The notes: a model not told the origin generated them from the sequence alone. DNA of 64,000 bases from Planotetraspora silvatica (GCF_016863315.1 NZ_BOOQ01000002.1:496001-560000); one strand, 5' to 3'; counted from the stretch's first letter, positions 1-10,430 are shown. Made by a program: numbers and translations.

Positions 1-1510
1 CGAAGTCGCCGGCGCTCGTTCCGGCCGCGGCGCCGGTGACCAGGTCGAAGCTTCCGCCGGCCGTCGTCCCCAGTTGCTTGGCGCCGCTGGAGTTGGTGTC
101 GGCCGGGTTCGCCCGCTCCCAGGTTCCGGAGGTCGCGGTGTCGGTGCCGGAGGGGTTGGCGGTCCAGCCGGTCGCGGTCTCGAACGTGTCGGAGTAGACG
201 GTCGTGGGCGCGGGCCCGCCTCCACCGCCGCAGTAGGTCGACTCCTTCCCGATGACGCGGTAGACGCAGTCCGAGTACTCCAGCAGCATGAGCACGGCCG
301 CCTTGTTCCGCGCGGTCTGCGTCGCGATCTGCTCGTCACCCGGGTAGAAGCCGGGGTTGTTCGCGACGGGATACATCTCGAACGTGTAGCTGAAGATCTT
401 CTGGGTGGCCCACAACCAGTCGTCGATGGAGCCGTCGGTGATGTAGAGGTCGCTCGCCTGCTCGGCGGTGTAGCCGTTGGTCGCCGCCATGTTCCGGCCG
501 AGCGTGGCGAAGGCGTTCCTGTCGTCGGCCGTCAGGCCGGGGCCGGTGTCGGCGGTGGTGTACCCGTAGGGCCACAACACGAGTTCGCCGTAGGTGTGGA
601 AGTCGATGTTGGTCTTGATCTGCTGGACGCCGCCGACGACCCGGCTGCGCACCCAGTTCGCGGTGGCCTTGACCTCGGGCGCGGACTCGCCCGCCGAGCC
701 GCGGTAGGTCTCGCTGGAGGTGCTGCCCGACGAGCCGCCGCAGCAGCCCCAGTTGTAGGCCCAGTTGCGGTTGAGGTCGGTGCCGACGCTGGAGGAGCCG
801 GAGTTGGGCTGGCGGTTCTTGCGCCAGGACCGGTACGACCCGGTCGCGACGTCGTACTCGCCGCCGTCGGGGTTGAGGTCGGGCAGGATCCAGATCTCCC
901 GCGTGTTCACGAGGTTGGTGATCTGGCTGTCGCTGCCGTAGGAGTCGGTCAGCAGATTCATCAGATAGATCGCCATCTCGACGGTGAGATGCTCGCGGGC
1001 GTGCTGGTGGGCGGTGAACAGGACCTCGGGCTCGCTCTCGTCCGTTCCCACGTTGTCGCTGATCTTGACGCCGATGAGTGCCCTGCCCTCGTACGACGTG
1101 CCGTAGGTGAACTTGCTCGCGATGGTCGGATGATCGGCCACGAGCTGGTTCACCACGGCCGTCAGCTCGGCGTAGTTGTGATAGCCGGAGTCGGCCGGCG
1201 GGAAGTCCAGGGTGTGGACCTGCCCGTCGTCCGTCTCCGCCGGGAGCTCGGTCGCCGTGAAACCGAGCCTGCGGATGGCCTTGACCTCCTCGAGGTTGGC
1301 CGTGACCACGAGGTTCCTGCCGTGGACCTCGTCGATCGCCGCACCCGTGCGCGCCACCGCGGACCGCTGCGTGACGTTCGACGGGCCGTCGACCTGGTAT
1401 TGCTTCGACGGGGGCGGCTCAGAGGCCGATGACGCCGGCGGGCCGGCCACGAGGACGGCCGCCAGGACCGTCAGGATGCCTAATAAAGGTAGGAACAGGC
1501 CTCTTCTCAC
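1..1510 (-). CDS. Secreted M14-family zinc carboxypeptidase (3' end off window)
   Basis: The GTG at 1510 follows a GGAGG seven bases upstream and opens a typical signal peptide ([20 protein letters not shown], then a small-residue stretch ending near SSAS). The mature part has an N-terminal pro-region-like segment, then the M14 fold. HARE at about residues 170-173 supplies zinc-binding His and Glu. [10 protein letters not shown] and GTDLNRNW are the family substrate-binding and structural motifs, and [14 protein letters not shown] holds the third zinc His. After about residue 430 a linker leads into what looks like a C-terminal beta-sandwich accessory domain, cut by the window edge. The most likely role is extracellular peptide scavenging, as for carboxypeptidase T-like enzymes of actinomycetes. 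Substrate preference cannot be read from the sequence. Confidence 0.9.
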   Translation of the reverse strand, partial: MRRGLFLPLLGILTVLAAVLVAGPPASSASEPPPSKQYQVDGPSNVTQRSAVARTGAAIDEVHGRNLVVTANLEEVKAIRRLGFTATELPAETDDGQVHTLDFPPADSGYHNYAELTAVVNQLVADHPTIASKFTYGTSYEGRALIGVKISDNVGTDESEPEVLFTAHQHAREHLTVEMAIYLMNLLTDSYGSDSQITNLVNTREIWILPDLNPDGGEYDVATGSYRSWRKNRQPNSGSSSVGTDLNRNWAYNWGCCGGSSGSTSSETYRGSAGESAPEVKATANWVRSRVVGGVQQIKTNIDFHTYGELVLWPYGYTTADTGPGLTADDRNAFATLGRNMAATNGYTAEQASDLYITDGSIDDWLWATQKIFSYTFEMYPVANNPGFYPGDEQIATQTARNKAAVLMLLEYSDCVYRVIGKESTYCGGGGGPAPTTVYSDTFETATGWTANPSGTDTATSGTWERANPADTNSSGAKQLGTTAGGSFDLVTGAAAGTSAGDF

Positions 1511-1661
1511 TCCACGTCCTCCCTGAAGGTAGGTACGTAGAGTGATCAAACCGATTCAGGGCATCAAGAGCCGCCGGATCCACGGCCCCATTCCGTCAAC
1601 CGTCCTGTCTTCCGACCAGGGCCTTCCACAATGAATCCGGCGGATCTGTGGAACTTCACAA

Positions 1662-4310
1662 TCAGCGGGTGTCACTCTCCGACGAGACGAGGGTCGCCCG
1701 CCCGGCCTCTAACCGCGCGACGGGCACGCGGAAGGGTGAGCAGGAGACGTAGTCCAGCCCGATCTCGTGGCAGAAGTGCACACTGTCCGGATCGCCGCCA
1801 TGTTCTCCGCAGATGCCGAGTTTGAGCCCGGGCCGGGTGCGCCGCCCCTCCTCCGCCGCGATCCGCATGAGCCGCCCGACCCCGTCCCTGTCGATCGACT
1901 CGAACGGTGAGACGCCGAAGATCCCGAGGTCGAGGTACTTGCCGAAGAACGCGCTCTCGACGTCGTCGCGGGAGAACCCCCAGGTCATCTGGGTCAGGTC
2001 GTTGGTGCCGAAGGAGAAGAACTGGGCCGCCTCGGCGATCTGGCCGGCGGTCAGGGCCGCCCGGGGCACCTCGATCATCGTGCCGATGAGCGCGTCGACG
2101 CCCATCTCGGCGAGGATCGCCTGGGCCTCCTCGCGGACGATCTCCAGCTCCTGTACGGCCCCGACCAGCGGGATCATGATCTCCGCGTGCCGGGCGCCCG
2201 TCCGCCCCGCGGCCGTGGCGATCGCGCGTACCTGCATGGCGAACAGGCCCGGAATCGCGAGGCCGAGCCGTACGCCGCGGAGGCCGAGCATCGGGTTCTG
2301 CTCGTGGAGCCGCTTGACCGCCTCCAGGAGCCTCCGGTCCTTGTCCCGCGCCTCGTCACCCGCCCTGTCACCCGCCAGGGCCACCCGGACCGACAGGTCC
2401 GTCAGGTCCGGCAGGAACTCGTGCAGGGGCGGGTCGATCAGCCGGATGGTCACGGGTAGCCCGTCCATGGCCTCGAACAGCCCGGTGAAGTCGGCGGTCT
2501 GGAGGGGTTCGAGCGCGTCGAGCGCGGCCTGCCGCTCCTCCGGCGTGGTGGCCAGGATGAGGTCCTCGACGAGACGCCTCCGGTCGCCGAGGAACATGTG
2601 CTCGGTACGGCACAGCCCGATGCCCTGCGCTCCGAACCTCCTGGCCCTGGCGGCGTCCTCCGGCGTGTCCGCGTTGGCCCGCACGGCGAGGGCCCGGACG
2701 GAGTCGGCGTGGGCCATGATCCGGTCCACGGCGGCGACCAGTTCGTTCTCCGGCCGCCTTCCCTCGAAGTACTCGACGACGGGAGACGCGACGACAGGGA
2801 CCTCGCCCAGGTACACGGCGCCGTTGCCGCCGTCGATCGAGACCACGTCGCCCTCCTCGACGACCGTGCCGTCCGGAGTGGTGAACCGCCGGGCGCTGAC
2901 GTCGACCTCGAGCTCCTCGGCCCCGCACACGCAGGTCTTGCCCATGCCGCGGGCGACGACGGCGGCGTGCGACGTCTTGCCTCCGCGCGAGGTGAGGACG
3001 CCCTTGGCCGCGATCATGCCGGAGAGGTCGTCGGGGTTGGTCTCCCGCCGCACGAGGATGACGTCCTCACCGCGCGCGGCGAGTTCCACGGCCCTGGCGG
3101 AGGTGAACACGGCCTTGCCCACGGCTGCCCCCGGGGAGGCGTTCATGCCCGTCGTCAGCCGCCGGTTGTCCTCTCCGGTCGCGAACCTGGGGAACATGAG
3201 CTGTGCGAGCTGGTCGCCGGTCACCCGCGTGACGGCCTCGGCCATGCCGATCAGGCCCTCGTCGACGAGCTGGATCGCGATCCGGAACGCCGCCTCCGCG
3301 GTCCGCTTGCCCACCCGGGTCTGCAACATCCACAACTTGCCGCGCTCGACCGTGAACTCGATGTCGCACAGGTCGCGGTAGTGGCCCTCCAGGGTCGCCA
3401 TGATCTCGAGCAGCTCGTGGTAGGCGGCCGTGTCGATCTTCTCCAGCTCCTGCAGGGGCACGGTGTTGCGGATCCCCGCGACGACGTCCTCGCCCTGGGC
3501 GTTCTGCAGGTAGTCGCCGTAGACGCCGCGCTGCCCCGACCCGGGATCCCGGGTGAACGCGACACCGGTGCCCGAGTCCGCCCCGAGGTTGCCGAAGACC
3601 ATCGCGACCACGTTGACGGCGGTGCCGAGCCCCGAGGGGATGCGCTCCTGGCGCCGGTAGAGCACGGCCCTGGGCGCGTTCCACGAGTCGAAGACCGCCC
3701 TGATCGCGAGGTCCATCTGCTCGCGCGGGTCGGTGGGGAAGTCACGGCCGCTCTGCGAGCGGACGATGCCCTTGTACGTCTCGACGAGCCGCTGGAGGTC
3801 GGCCGCCTCGAGGTCGGTGTCCTCCCGGTCGCCCTTGAGCTCGTCGATCGCCCTCTCGAACAGGTCTCCGTCGATGTCCAGCACGGTCTTGCCGAACATC
3901 TGGATCAGCCTGCGGTAGGAGTCCCACGCGAACCGCTCGTTGCCCGACTGCTTGGCCAGGCCGAGCACGGAGTCGTCGTTGAGGCCGATGTTGAGGACCG
4001 TCTCCATCATGCCGGGCATGGAGAACTTCGCCCCGGATCGGACGCTGACGAGCAGGGGGTCGTCGGAGTCGCCCAACCGCTTGCGCATCCGGGACTCGAG
4101 ATCCGCGAGATGGGCGGCCACCTCGCCGTCGAGTCCGTCCGGCATGCCGCCGTGGCCCAGGTAGTGGCGGCACGCCTCTGTCGTGATCGTGAAGCCGGGA
4201 GGCACGGGGAGGTCGAGATTGGTCATTTCCGCCAGATTGGCGCCCTTACCACCGAGCAGATCCTTGAGATCCTTGTTGCCCTCGGTGAAGTCGTAAACGT
4301 ACTTGGGCAC
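1662..4310 (-). CDS. ppdK: Pyruvate, phosphate dikinase
   Basis: An 882-residue protein, the usual length of bacterial PPDK, which interconverts pyruvate + ATP + Pi and PEP + AMP + PPi in the cytoplasm. The N-terminal ATP-grasp part opens with KYVYDFTEGNKDLKDLLGGK. The central swivelling domain carries the phosphohistidine motif GGKTSHAAVVARGMGKTCVCG, with His at about residue 448. The C-terminal TIM barrel has GLCRTEHMF and a GTNDLTQM active-site strand. The GTG start has an AAGGAG seven bases upstream. The gene is monocistronic and faces away from the hydrolase at 4663. The shared intergenic region contains dre-like palindromes (see 4428-4559), so control by amino-sugar availability is possible. 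Confidence 0.97.
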   Translation of the reverse strand: MPKYVYDFTEGNKDLKDLLGGKGANLAEMTNLDLPVPPGFTITTEACRHYLGHGGMPDGLDGEVAAHLADLESRMRKRLGDSDDPLLVSVRSGAKFSMPGMMETVLNIGLNDDSVLGLAKQSGNERFAWDSYRRLIQMFGKTVLDIDGDLFERAIDELKGDREDTDLEAADLQRLVETYKGIVRSQSGRDFPTDPREQMDLAIRAVFDSWNAPRAVLYRRQERIPSGLGTAVNVVAMVFGNLGADSGTGVAFTRDPGSGQRGVYGDYLQNAQGEDVVAGIRNTVPLQELEKIDTAAYHELLEIMATLEGHYRDLCDIEFTVERGKLWMLQTRVGKRTAEAAFRIAIQLVDEGLIGMAEAVTRVTGDQLAQLMFPRFATGEDNRRLTTGMNASPGAAVGKAVFTSARAVELAARGEDVILVRRETNPDDLSGMIAAKGVLTSRGGKTSHAAVVARGMGKTCVCGAEELEVDVSARRFTTPDGTVVEEGDVVSIDGGNGAVYLGEVPVVASPVVEYFEGRRPENELVAAVDRIMAHADSVRALAVRANADTPEDAARARRFGAQGIGLCRTEHMFLGDRRRLVEDLILATTPEERQAALDALEPLQTADFTGLFEAMDGLPVTIRLIDPPLHEFLPDLTDLSVRVALAGDRAGDEARDKDRRLLEAVKRLHEQNPMLGLRGVRLGLAIPGLFAMQVRAIATAAGRTGARHAEIMIPLVGAVQELEIVREEAQAILAEMGVDALIGTMIEVPRAALTAGQIAEAAQFFSFGTNDLTQMTWGFSRDDVESAFFGKYLDLGIFGVSPFESIDRDGVGRLMRIAAEEGRRTRPGLKLGICGEHGGDPDSVHFCHEIGLDYVSCSPFRVPVARLEAGRATLVSSESDTR

Positions 4311-4399
4311 GTGAGCTCCTTCGCGACTTCAAATCCAACGCGCAGATGCCCGGACTCTACCGACAAATAACAGGGTGAAACGTCACACCTCTAGTGATA

Positions 4400-4411
4400 G
4401 GGCATATGCCC
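4400..4411. promoter_or_regulatory. 12-bp perfect palindrome in ppdK upstream region
   Basis: GGGCATATGCCC is a perfect palindrome about 90 bp upstream of the ppdK start. The half-site AGGGCAT recurs at about 4419. It could be a regulator site; no family is suggested by the sequence. Confidence 0.3.
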
Positions 4412-4427
4412 TGGTAGAAGGGCATGC

Positions 4428-4443
4428 ATAGGTCTAATCCACT
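4428..4443. promoter_or_regulatory. Weak dre-like (DasR-type) site
   Basis: ATAGGTCTAATCCACT matches 12 of 16 bases of the published DasR consensus ACTGGTCTAGACCACT. It is the weakest of three such sites between ppdK and the hydrolase gene. It counts mainly because two better sites lie within 120 bp. Confidence 0.3.
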
Positions 4444-4487
4444 GCATAGTCACGTAAAAGTCGATCATTTTTTCGCTGTACCGCCGG

Positions 4488-4499
4488 TGGTATAAACCA
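4488..4499. promoter_or_regulatory. dre-like (DasR/GntR-type) operator 1
   Basis: TGGTATAAACCA matches the core TGGTCTAGACCA at 10 of 12 positions and is itself a near-perfect inverted repeat (TGGT-N4-ACCA). It lies in the divergent ppdK/hydrolase intergenic region, exactly 60 bp from a second copy. Confidence 0.5.
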
Positions 4500-4547
4500 A
4501 TTTCACGACATCGCCGGTGATTCACCTCACGTTTCAATCGGGTTAAT

Positions 4548-4559
4548 TGGTGTAGACCA
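4548..4559. promoter_or_regulatory. dre-like (DasR/GntR-type) operator 2
   Basis: TGGTGTAGACCA matches the DasR core TGGTCTAGACCA at 11 of 12 positions (13 of 16 over the full site). DasR represses amino-sugar and chitin uptake genes in Streptomyces and controls central metabolism. Which of the two divergent genes it acts on here is unknown. Confidence 0.55.
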
Positions 4560-4616
4560 TTTCTTCGGCGAGTGCCGTTTCCGGTGAGTCTGCTCACATC
4601 GCGCGGGACCGTACGG

Positions 4617-4622
4617 TATAAA
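4617..4622 (+). promoter_or_regulatory. Probable -10 element of the S33 hydrolase gene
   Basis: TATAAA lies 41 bp before the GTG start at 4663. GGAGGG at about 4652-4657 is a good ribosome binding site. No convincing -35 box was seen at 16-18 bp. Confidence 0.4.
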
Positions 4623-4662
4623 AGAGCAACCCTCCCGATACAACCGATTACGGAGGGTACTC

Positions 4663-6141
4663 GTGTCGCGAAGGCTGTGGCGTGCCACGCTGGCGGGGAT
4701 CGTGAGCTTCGGCGCGGCGGGGCTGGGCGCGGCGGCCTGCGGATCCCGGGAGGTCGCCACGGCCGGCGCCACCCGCCTGGACCCTCTGGCATGGACGCAG
4801 TGCGAGCAGGTCTCCACGTCGTCCGGGTTCGAGTGCGCGACGATGCAGGTGCCGCTCGACTACGCGAAGCCCGACGGCGAGCAGATCGGCATCGCCCTGA
4901 TCCGGCTCAAGGCGGCCGAGCCCGGCAGACGACTCGGCTCGCTCGTGTTCAACTTCGGCGGCCCGGGCGGCTCAGGCGTCTCCACGCTGCTCAACGCGGC
5001 CTCCGCCTTCTCCGTCCTCGGCCGCCGCTACGACCTCGTCAGCTTCGACCCCCGCGGCGTGGATCGCAGCAGCGGGGTCAGGTGTCTCGACGACCGGCGG
5101 ATGGACCAGTTCCTCGCCGAGGAACCCAGCCTGAACGTCGACACGGAGCGCGCCCTCGACGTCGAGTTCGCCAACGCCTGCTACAAGAACTCGGGCAAGA
5201 TCCTTCCGTACGTCGGCACGATCAACGCCGCACGGGACATGGACGCGCTCCGCGCGGCGCTGGGCGACTCCCACCTCAACTACTTCGGCTTCTCCTACGG
5301 CACCCATCTCGGCGCCGCGTACGCCACGCTCTACCCCAAGAACGTCGGCCGGATGGTGCTGGACTCCGCGCTGGACCCCTCGGTGAGCATGCTCGAGATG
5401 TCCAAGACCCAGGCACTGGGCTTCCAGCTGGCCTATGAGGACTACCTGACCGACTGCGCGAAGACCACTCAGAGCTGCCCGCTCGGCCCGGACAAGGCCG
5501 CGGCCAACGGCGCGGTCCTCTCCCTCCTCGACGACCTGGAGAGCCGCCCGGTGAAGGTCGGGGACCGCGAGGTCACCGCGACGCTCGCCAGGACCGGCAT
5601 CACGCAGGCCCTCTACAGCAGGCTGACCTGGCCCCTGCTCACCGACGCGCTGGTCGACGCGAGGAAGGGCGATCCGAGCGGCCTGCTCGCGCTCGCCGAC
5701 CAGTACGGGGGCCGCCAGCCGAACGGGACCTACTCGACGCTGCAGTCGTCCCTCCCCGCCATCCTCTGCGCGGACACGACGGATCGCCCGACCGTCGCCC
5801 AGGCGGGCGCGCTGGCGCGGCAGCTGCTGAAGCCCACCCCGATCTTCGCCGCCACCGCGGCCAGCGCGGGCATGTGCAGCCTCTGGCGGACGCCGGGTGA
5901 GGACACCAACCAGCACGTCGACGCCACGGGGTCCAACCCCATCGTCGTCGTCGGCGTCACCCACGACCCGGCCACGCCGTACCAGTGGGCGCCCAGGCTC
6001 GCCAACCAGCTCCGCACCGCCGTGCTGCTCACCCTGAACGGCGAGGGTCACGGCGCGTACGGCCAGAGCCCGTGCATCGACACCGCCGTGAACGCCTACC
6101 TGAACGACGGCAAGGTCCCCGCCAACGGCCTCACCTGCTGA
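4663..6141 (+). CDS. Secreted alpha/beta hydrolase, tripeptidyl aminopeptidase (S33) type
   Basis: The 492-residue product starts with a basic signal peptide ending in a lipobox-like AAAC around residue 25, so it is probably a surface lipoprotein. NFGGPGGSG supplies the oxyanion hole, GFSYG the nucleophile (Ser about 211), THDPATP the Asp (about 435) and GEGHGAYG the His (about 463). The C-terminal part is the TAP-like domain of actinomycete secreted aminopeptidases. The likely role is removing N-terminal peptides from extracellular proteins or peptides, but esterase activity cannot be excluded. It stands alone, converging on clpP with a 7-bp gap. Confidence 0.88.
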   Translation: MSRRLWRATLAGIVSFGAAGLGAAACGSREVATAGATRLDPLAWTQCEQVSTSSGFECATMQVPLDYAKPDGEQIGIALIRLKAAEPGRRLGSLVFNFGGPGGSGVSTLLNAASAFSVLGRRYDLVSFDPRGVDRSSGVRCLDDRRMDQFLAEEPSLNVDTERALDVEFANACYKNSGKILPYVGTINAARDMDALRAALGDSHLNYFGFSYGTHLGAAYATLYPKNVGRMVLDSALDPSVSMLEMSKTQALGFQLAYEDYLTDCAKTTQSCPLGPDKAAANGAVLSLLDDLESRPVKVGDREVTATLARTGITQALYSRLTWPLLTDALVDARKGDPSGLLALADQYGGRQPNGTYSTLQSSLPAILCADTTDRPTVAQAGALARQLLKPTPIFAATAASAGMCSLWRTPGEDTNQHVDATGSNPIVVVGVTHDPATPYQWAPRLANQLRTAVLLTLNGEGHGAYGQSPCIDTAVNAYLNDGKVPANGLTC

Positions 6142-6148
6142 CCCGGGG

Positions 6149-6730
6149 TCAGGTCGCGCGAGCGGCGGCGAGGCTGGCCACGACGTGGTCGACGAATCCG
6201 TAGTCCTTGGCCTCCTCGGCCGTGAACCAGCGGTCACGGTCGGAGTCCGCCTCGATCCGCTCCAGCGGCTGGCCCGTGTGGGTGGCGATGCGCTCGGCCA
6301 TCAACTTCTTGGTGTAGCGCATCTGCTCCGCCTGGATCGCGATGTCGGCCGCCGTGCCGCCGATGCCGCCGAGGGGCTGGTGCATCACGATCCGGGCGTG
6401 CGGCAGGGCGTACCGCTTGCCCTTGGTGCCGGCGCAGAGAAGAAACTGACCCATCGACGCGGCGAATCCCATCGCCACGGTGACGACGTCGTTCGGCACG
6501 TATTGCATCACGTCGTAAATGGCCATCCCCGCCGACACCGAGCCGCCCGGAGAATTGATGTAGAGGCTGATGTCGCGCTGTGAATCCTCCGCCGTCAGCA
6601 GGAGCAGCTCCGAGCAGATCTTGTTGGCGATCTCGTCGTTGACCTCCTGGCCGAGAATGATGATGCGCTGGCCCAGCAGGCGGTCTCCGAGTTGCTCCCT
6701 GCGCTCGCCCCGGCGTCCCTGATCCGTCAT
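6149..6730 (-). CDS. clpP: ATP-dependent Clp protease proteolytic subunit
   Basis: A 193-residue ClpP with GFAASMGQ (Ser 92) and MHQPLGG (His 117) of the catalytic triad, plus the NSPGGSVSAG substrate groove. A GGGAG lies upstream of the ATG. Actinomycetes carry several clpP paralogues. This one is not followed by clpX and has no adjacent partner clpP, so it is probably a secondary, non-operonic copy (clpP3-like). The lone setting suggests a regulated or stress-specific subunit rather than the main clpP1P2 pair; that is inference. It presumably forms barrels with a Clp ATPase encoded elsewhere. Confidence 0.95.
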   Translation of the reverse strand: MTDQGRRGERREQLGDRLLGQRIIILGQEVNDEIANKICSELLLLTAEDSQRDISLYINSPGGSVSAGMAIYDVMQYVPNDVVTVAMGFAASMGQFLLCAGTKGKRYALPHARIVMHQPLGGIGGTAADIAIQAEQMRYTKKLMAERIATHTGQPLERIEADSDRDRWFTAEEAKDYGFVDHVVASLAAARAT

Positions 6731-6899
6731 GTGGTCTCCCTCGTAGTAGCAGATCGTTCAGGCGACAGTAACTCCGAACATCGGGGGGAAGCCCGGTCTT
6801 TTCGCCGTCGGCACATTTCACTCTCAGCGCATACGCTTTAAGCAAATCCACTTTTCCCGGCCTGCTTTGCGTGATCCGAAAACATGGTCCGTGAACGCG

Positions 6900-6936
6900 G
6901 AAAGGCGCCTTCCCCGAATTCGGGAAGGCGCCTTTC
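6900..6936 (-). terminator. Hairpin terminator of glyS
   Basis: Perfect 15-bp stem (6900-6914 with 6922-6936) and a 7-base loop, placed 24 bp past the glyS stop codon. It lacks a long T tract, as is common in high-GC actinobacteria. Confidence 0.8.
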
Positions 6937-6960
6937 GCGCTCTGTGAACTCAGTCGCCGC

Positions 6961-8343
<1,383 letters not shown>

Positions 8344-8402
8344 CAGTGGAGCTCCATCCGGCTGGGTGTCGGCCCTGAGATCGGGTTCGGGTGGATCGGG
8401 CG

Positions 8403-8443
8403 CTCCGGCGGGATCCCACGCCGGAGGCGGCCGGAGACTCCGG
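8403..8443 (-). promoter_or_regulatory. Two GC-rich hairpins in the glyS leader
   Basis: CTCCGGCG/CGCCGGAG (8403-8426) and the 13-bp odd palindrome CCGGAGACTCCGG (8431-8443) lie upstream of glyS. They could fold in a 5' leader. No specifier loop or T-box consensus is present, so function is open. Confidence 0.3.
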
Positions 8444-8493
8444 CACCTGCCCTGATCCGTCATCAAGCTTAGGGGAATCCCCCGGCGGCTCGC

Positions 8494-8817
8494 TCAGGCG
8501 TTGCCCACAGTCCCTTCACGACTACGGTCGGAAACACCAGGCCGCCCGTCCACGATCTCGAAGGCGCTCGGCTCGTTGATCATGAGGATCATGAGCGGGT
8601 ACATGGCCATGCGGGCGGCCGACAGCGCCCTGCGGTAGAAGCCGGCGCCCTCCCACTCGGTGACCAGCGCCCACAACACGGGCTCGTCGACGGACCTGCC
8701 GACCTGCCCGCGCACGTAACCGGGCTGGGCCGCCAGCACGTCGAGGATCTCGCGGGCGTGCGCGGCGAACTCCTCGGTCTGGGCATCGGGAACCGAGTAG
8801 CGGATCAGGGCGAGCAT
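8494..8817 (-). CDS. Antibiotic biosynthesis monooxygenase (ABM) domain protein
   Basis: A 107-residue protein with the ferredoxin-like ABM fold: LALIRYSVPDAQTEEFAAHA, then a Gln-Pro-Gly-Tyr turn (AAQPGYVRGQVG) and a W-E-x-x-x-F/Y helix region (TEWEGAGFYRRAL). Small ABM proteins next to glyS are common in actinomycetes. They are thought to act as quinone- or heme-type mono-oxygenases or to be catalytically silent; the substrate is unknown. It lies upstream of glyS on the same strand with about 150 bp between, so co-transcription is possible but uncertain. Confidence 0.75.
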   Translation of the reverse strand: MLALIRYSVPDAQTEEFAAHAREILDVLAAQPGYVRGQVGRSVDEPVLWALVTEWEGAGFYRRALSAARMAMYPLMILMINEPSAFEIVDGRPGVSDRSREGTVGNA

Positions 8818-8885
8818 GCCGCCCAGGATGCCATCCGCACGTGGCGGCGCGCGGAGCCGGGCCGGGAATGGCTAGGCTCGGGCAC

Positions 8886-9323
8886 GTGGGAAGCGAATCC
8901 GATCCGACGCGCGGCACCCCGGCTCCGGGCCGCAGGGTGCCGAGCCATCCCCTGGCGCGCAAGCCCGTTCCGGGAACCGGGCCGGCGCGACCGGTGAAGC
9001 GCCCGCTGCCGGCGGGCGAGCAGTTCTTCACGCCGGGGGCGACCGGCCTCAGGCGCGCGATCGAGCTCAAGAGCGCGACTCCGCTGGTGTTCCTGTTCCA
9101 GCTGCCGCGCTGGGTCATGCCTGTCGTGCTGGTGGTGCTGCTGCTGGTGGGCCTGGCGGTGGCCGACTGGCGCGGCGGCGTCGCCCTGCTCCCCGTGCTG
9201 GCCTTCGTGGCCTGGCTCGCCTACATGTCCTGGCCGTCGCTGGAGTTGCGCGGCCGCCTGCTGCGCGTGGCGGTGCTGGCCTTCCTCGTCCTGTTCGCCG
9301 TCACCCGCTTCGGCCTCCTCTGA
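8886..9323 (+). CDS. Small membrane protein, DUF6703-like
   Basis: The product is 145 residues from the GTG at 8886. This start is chosen because the longer frame begins inside the divergent ABM promoter region. The N-terminal 70 residues are Pro/Arg-rich and probably cytoplasmic. Three hydrophobic segments follow (VMPVVLVVLLLVGLAV, GGVALLPVLAFVAWLAYM and LRVAVLAFLVLFAVTRF). No catalytic motif is seen. This type of protein is usually found beside the glyS/zur region of actinomycetes. The function is unknown. Confidence 0.7.
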   Translation: MGSESDPTRGTPAPGRRVPSHPLARKPVPGTGPARPVKRPLPAGEQFFTPGATGLRRAIELKSATPLVFLFQLPRWVMPVVLVVLLLVGLAVADWRGGVALLPVLAFVAWLAYMSWPSLELRGRLLRVAVLAFLVLFAVTRFGLL

Positions 9324-9433
9324 GCCCGGCGCAGGCGTGTACGTGCGGCTTCGGCACGTGCGGATCATGTATGGTTCGCGATCGGCTCCAGGGTCGGTAG
9401 ATTCGAAGTGCAAGCCGTACACAGGAGTCCCTC

Positions 9434-9820
9434 ATGAGTAAGAGCCGCGACGCCGTTCACGAGATCCTCCGCCACAACACGGGGTTCCGGAGCGCTCAGG
9501 ACGTGTTCACCGAGATGCGGGCCGACGGCGCCAAGATCGGCCTGACCACGGTGTACCGGGCCCTCCAGTCGCTCTGTGACGACGGGCGCGTCGACGTCCT
9601 GCGCAACGACGACGGCGAGTCCGTCTACCGGGCGTGCCAGAGCCAGGCTCACCACCACCATCTCGTCTGCCGCCACTGCGGGCGCACCGTCGAGGTCGCG
9701 GGGCCCGACGTCGAGCGCTGGGCCGAGGTGGTCGGGGCAGAGCACGGCTTCACTCAGATCACCCACACCGTCGAGGTCTTCGGCACCTGCGCCTCGTGCA
9801 CGGCGGCCATGAGCGATTGA
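9434..9820 (+). CDS. zur: Fur-family metalloregulator, probably Zur
   Basis: A 128-residue Fur-family protein with an N-terminal winged helix (FRSAQDVFTEMRADGAKIGL, TTVYRAL) and a metal-binding C-terminal half: AHHHHLVCRHCGRTVEV and GTCASC provide two CxxC pairs for the structural zinc. Its position between glyS and uppS matches the zur gene of Streptomyces, and the sequence is Zur-like rather than PerR- or Fur-like. Zur represses zinc uptake and alternative ribosomal protein genes when zinc is ample. No zinc transporter genes are adjacent. No SD-like sequence stronger than CAGGAG is seen; the spacing (9 bp) is good. Confidence 0.85.
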   Translation: MSKSRDAVHEILRHNTGFRSAQDVFTEMRADGAKIGLTTVYRALQSLCDDGRVDVLRNDDGESVYRACQSQAHHHHLVCRHCGRTVEVAGPDVERWAEVVGAEHGFTQITHTVEVFGTCASCTAAMSD

Positions 9821-9856
9821 TCGCGATGCACAGTCGCGACCGCAGAAGGAGGTGCC

Positions 9857-10405
9857 GTGCCGTTCAGCCATGACATGGTGTACTCGCTGTCCACCGTGGT
9901 CGACCTGATCAACACCTCGCCCGAGGCGGGTGAGCACGACGGGCTGGCCGACCTCGCGGACCTGGAGACCTTCGTACGGCTCCGCCAGGTCAGCGGGGTG
10001 GCGGCCCTGACCCGGCAGGACCTCGCCGAGGTGCTGGAGCTGCGGCAGGCCTTCCACAACGTCTTCACCGCCCCCGACCGCACGACGGCGGTCTCCCGGC
10101 TCAACACGCTGCTCGGCCGTACGAGGATCACACCGAGCCTCACCGAGCACGACGGCTTCCCGCTGCACGTCCACTACTTCGCGCCCGGCGCCTCGGTCGC
10201 CGAGCACCTGGCCGCCGACTGCGGCGTGGCCCTCGCCCACGTGCTGGTCGAGGACGAGTGGGAGCGGCTGCGCACCTGCGCCGCCCCCGACTGCTCCCAT
10301 GTGTTCGTCGACGAGTCGCGCAACCGGTCCCGGGTCTACTGCGACAGCCGGACCTGCGGCAACCGCATCCACGTCGCCGCCTACCGGGCGCGCAGGCGGG
10401 CCTGA
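9857..10405 (+). CDS. CGNR zinc-finger (ABATE-domain) protein
   Basis: A 182-residue protein. The N-terminal ABATE-type helical region covers about 1-130. The C-terminal CGNR zinc finger has CAAPDCSHVFVDESRNRSR and CDSRTCGNRIHVAAYRARRR, with the four Cys and the name-giving CGNR. It is thought to bind DNA and act as a stress-related transcription factor. The GTG start has an excellent AAGGAGG. It follows zur by 36 bp, so the two are likely co-transcribed. The target genes are unknown. Confidence 0.88.
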   Translation: MPFSHDMVYSLSTVVDLINTSPEAGEHDGLADLADLETFVRLRQVSGVAALTRQDLAEVLELRQAFHNVFTAPDRTTAVSRLNTLLGRTRITPSLTEHDGFPLHVHYFAPGASVAEHLAADCGVALAHVLVEDEWERLRTCAAPDCSHVFVDESRNRSRVYCDSRTCGNRIHVAAYRARRRA

Positions 10406-10430
10406 CCCAGAGCGCTCCTCAGACCGCTCC

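Noticed and set aside
74-1432. Long plus-strand frame opposite the carboxypeptidase
   Set aside because: High-GC antisense shadow; the minus strand has a signal peptide, RBS and M14 motifs.
2598-4370. 590-codon frame antisense to ppdK
   Set aside because: No RBS and no domain; the ppdK reading frame accounts for the sequence.
8344-8493. T-box riboswitch of glyS
   Set aside because: No T-box consensus or specifier loop is present, only GC-rich stems.
9341-9359. Zur operator or terminator before zur
   Set aside because: ACGTGC/GCACGT is only a 6-bp stem and not AT-rich as Zur boxes are; too weak to call.
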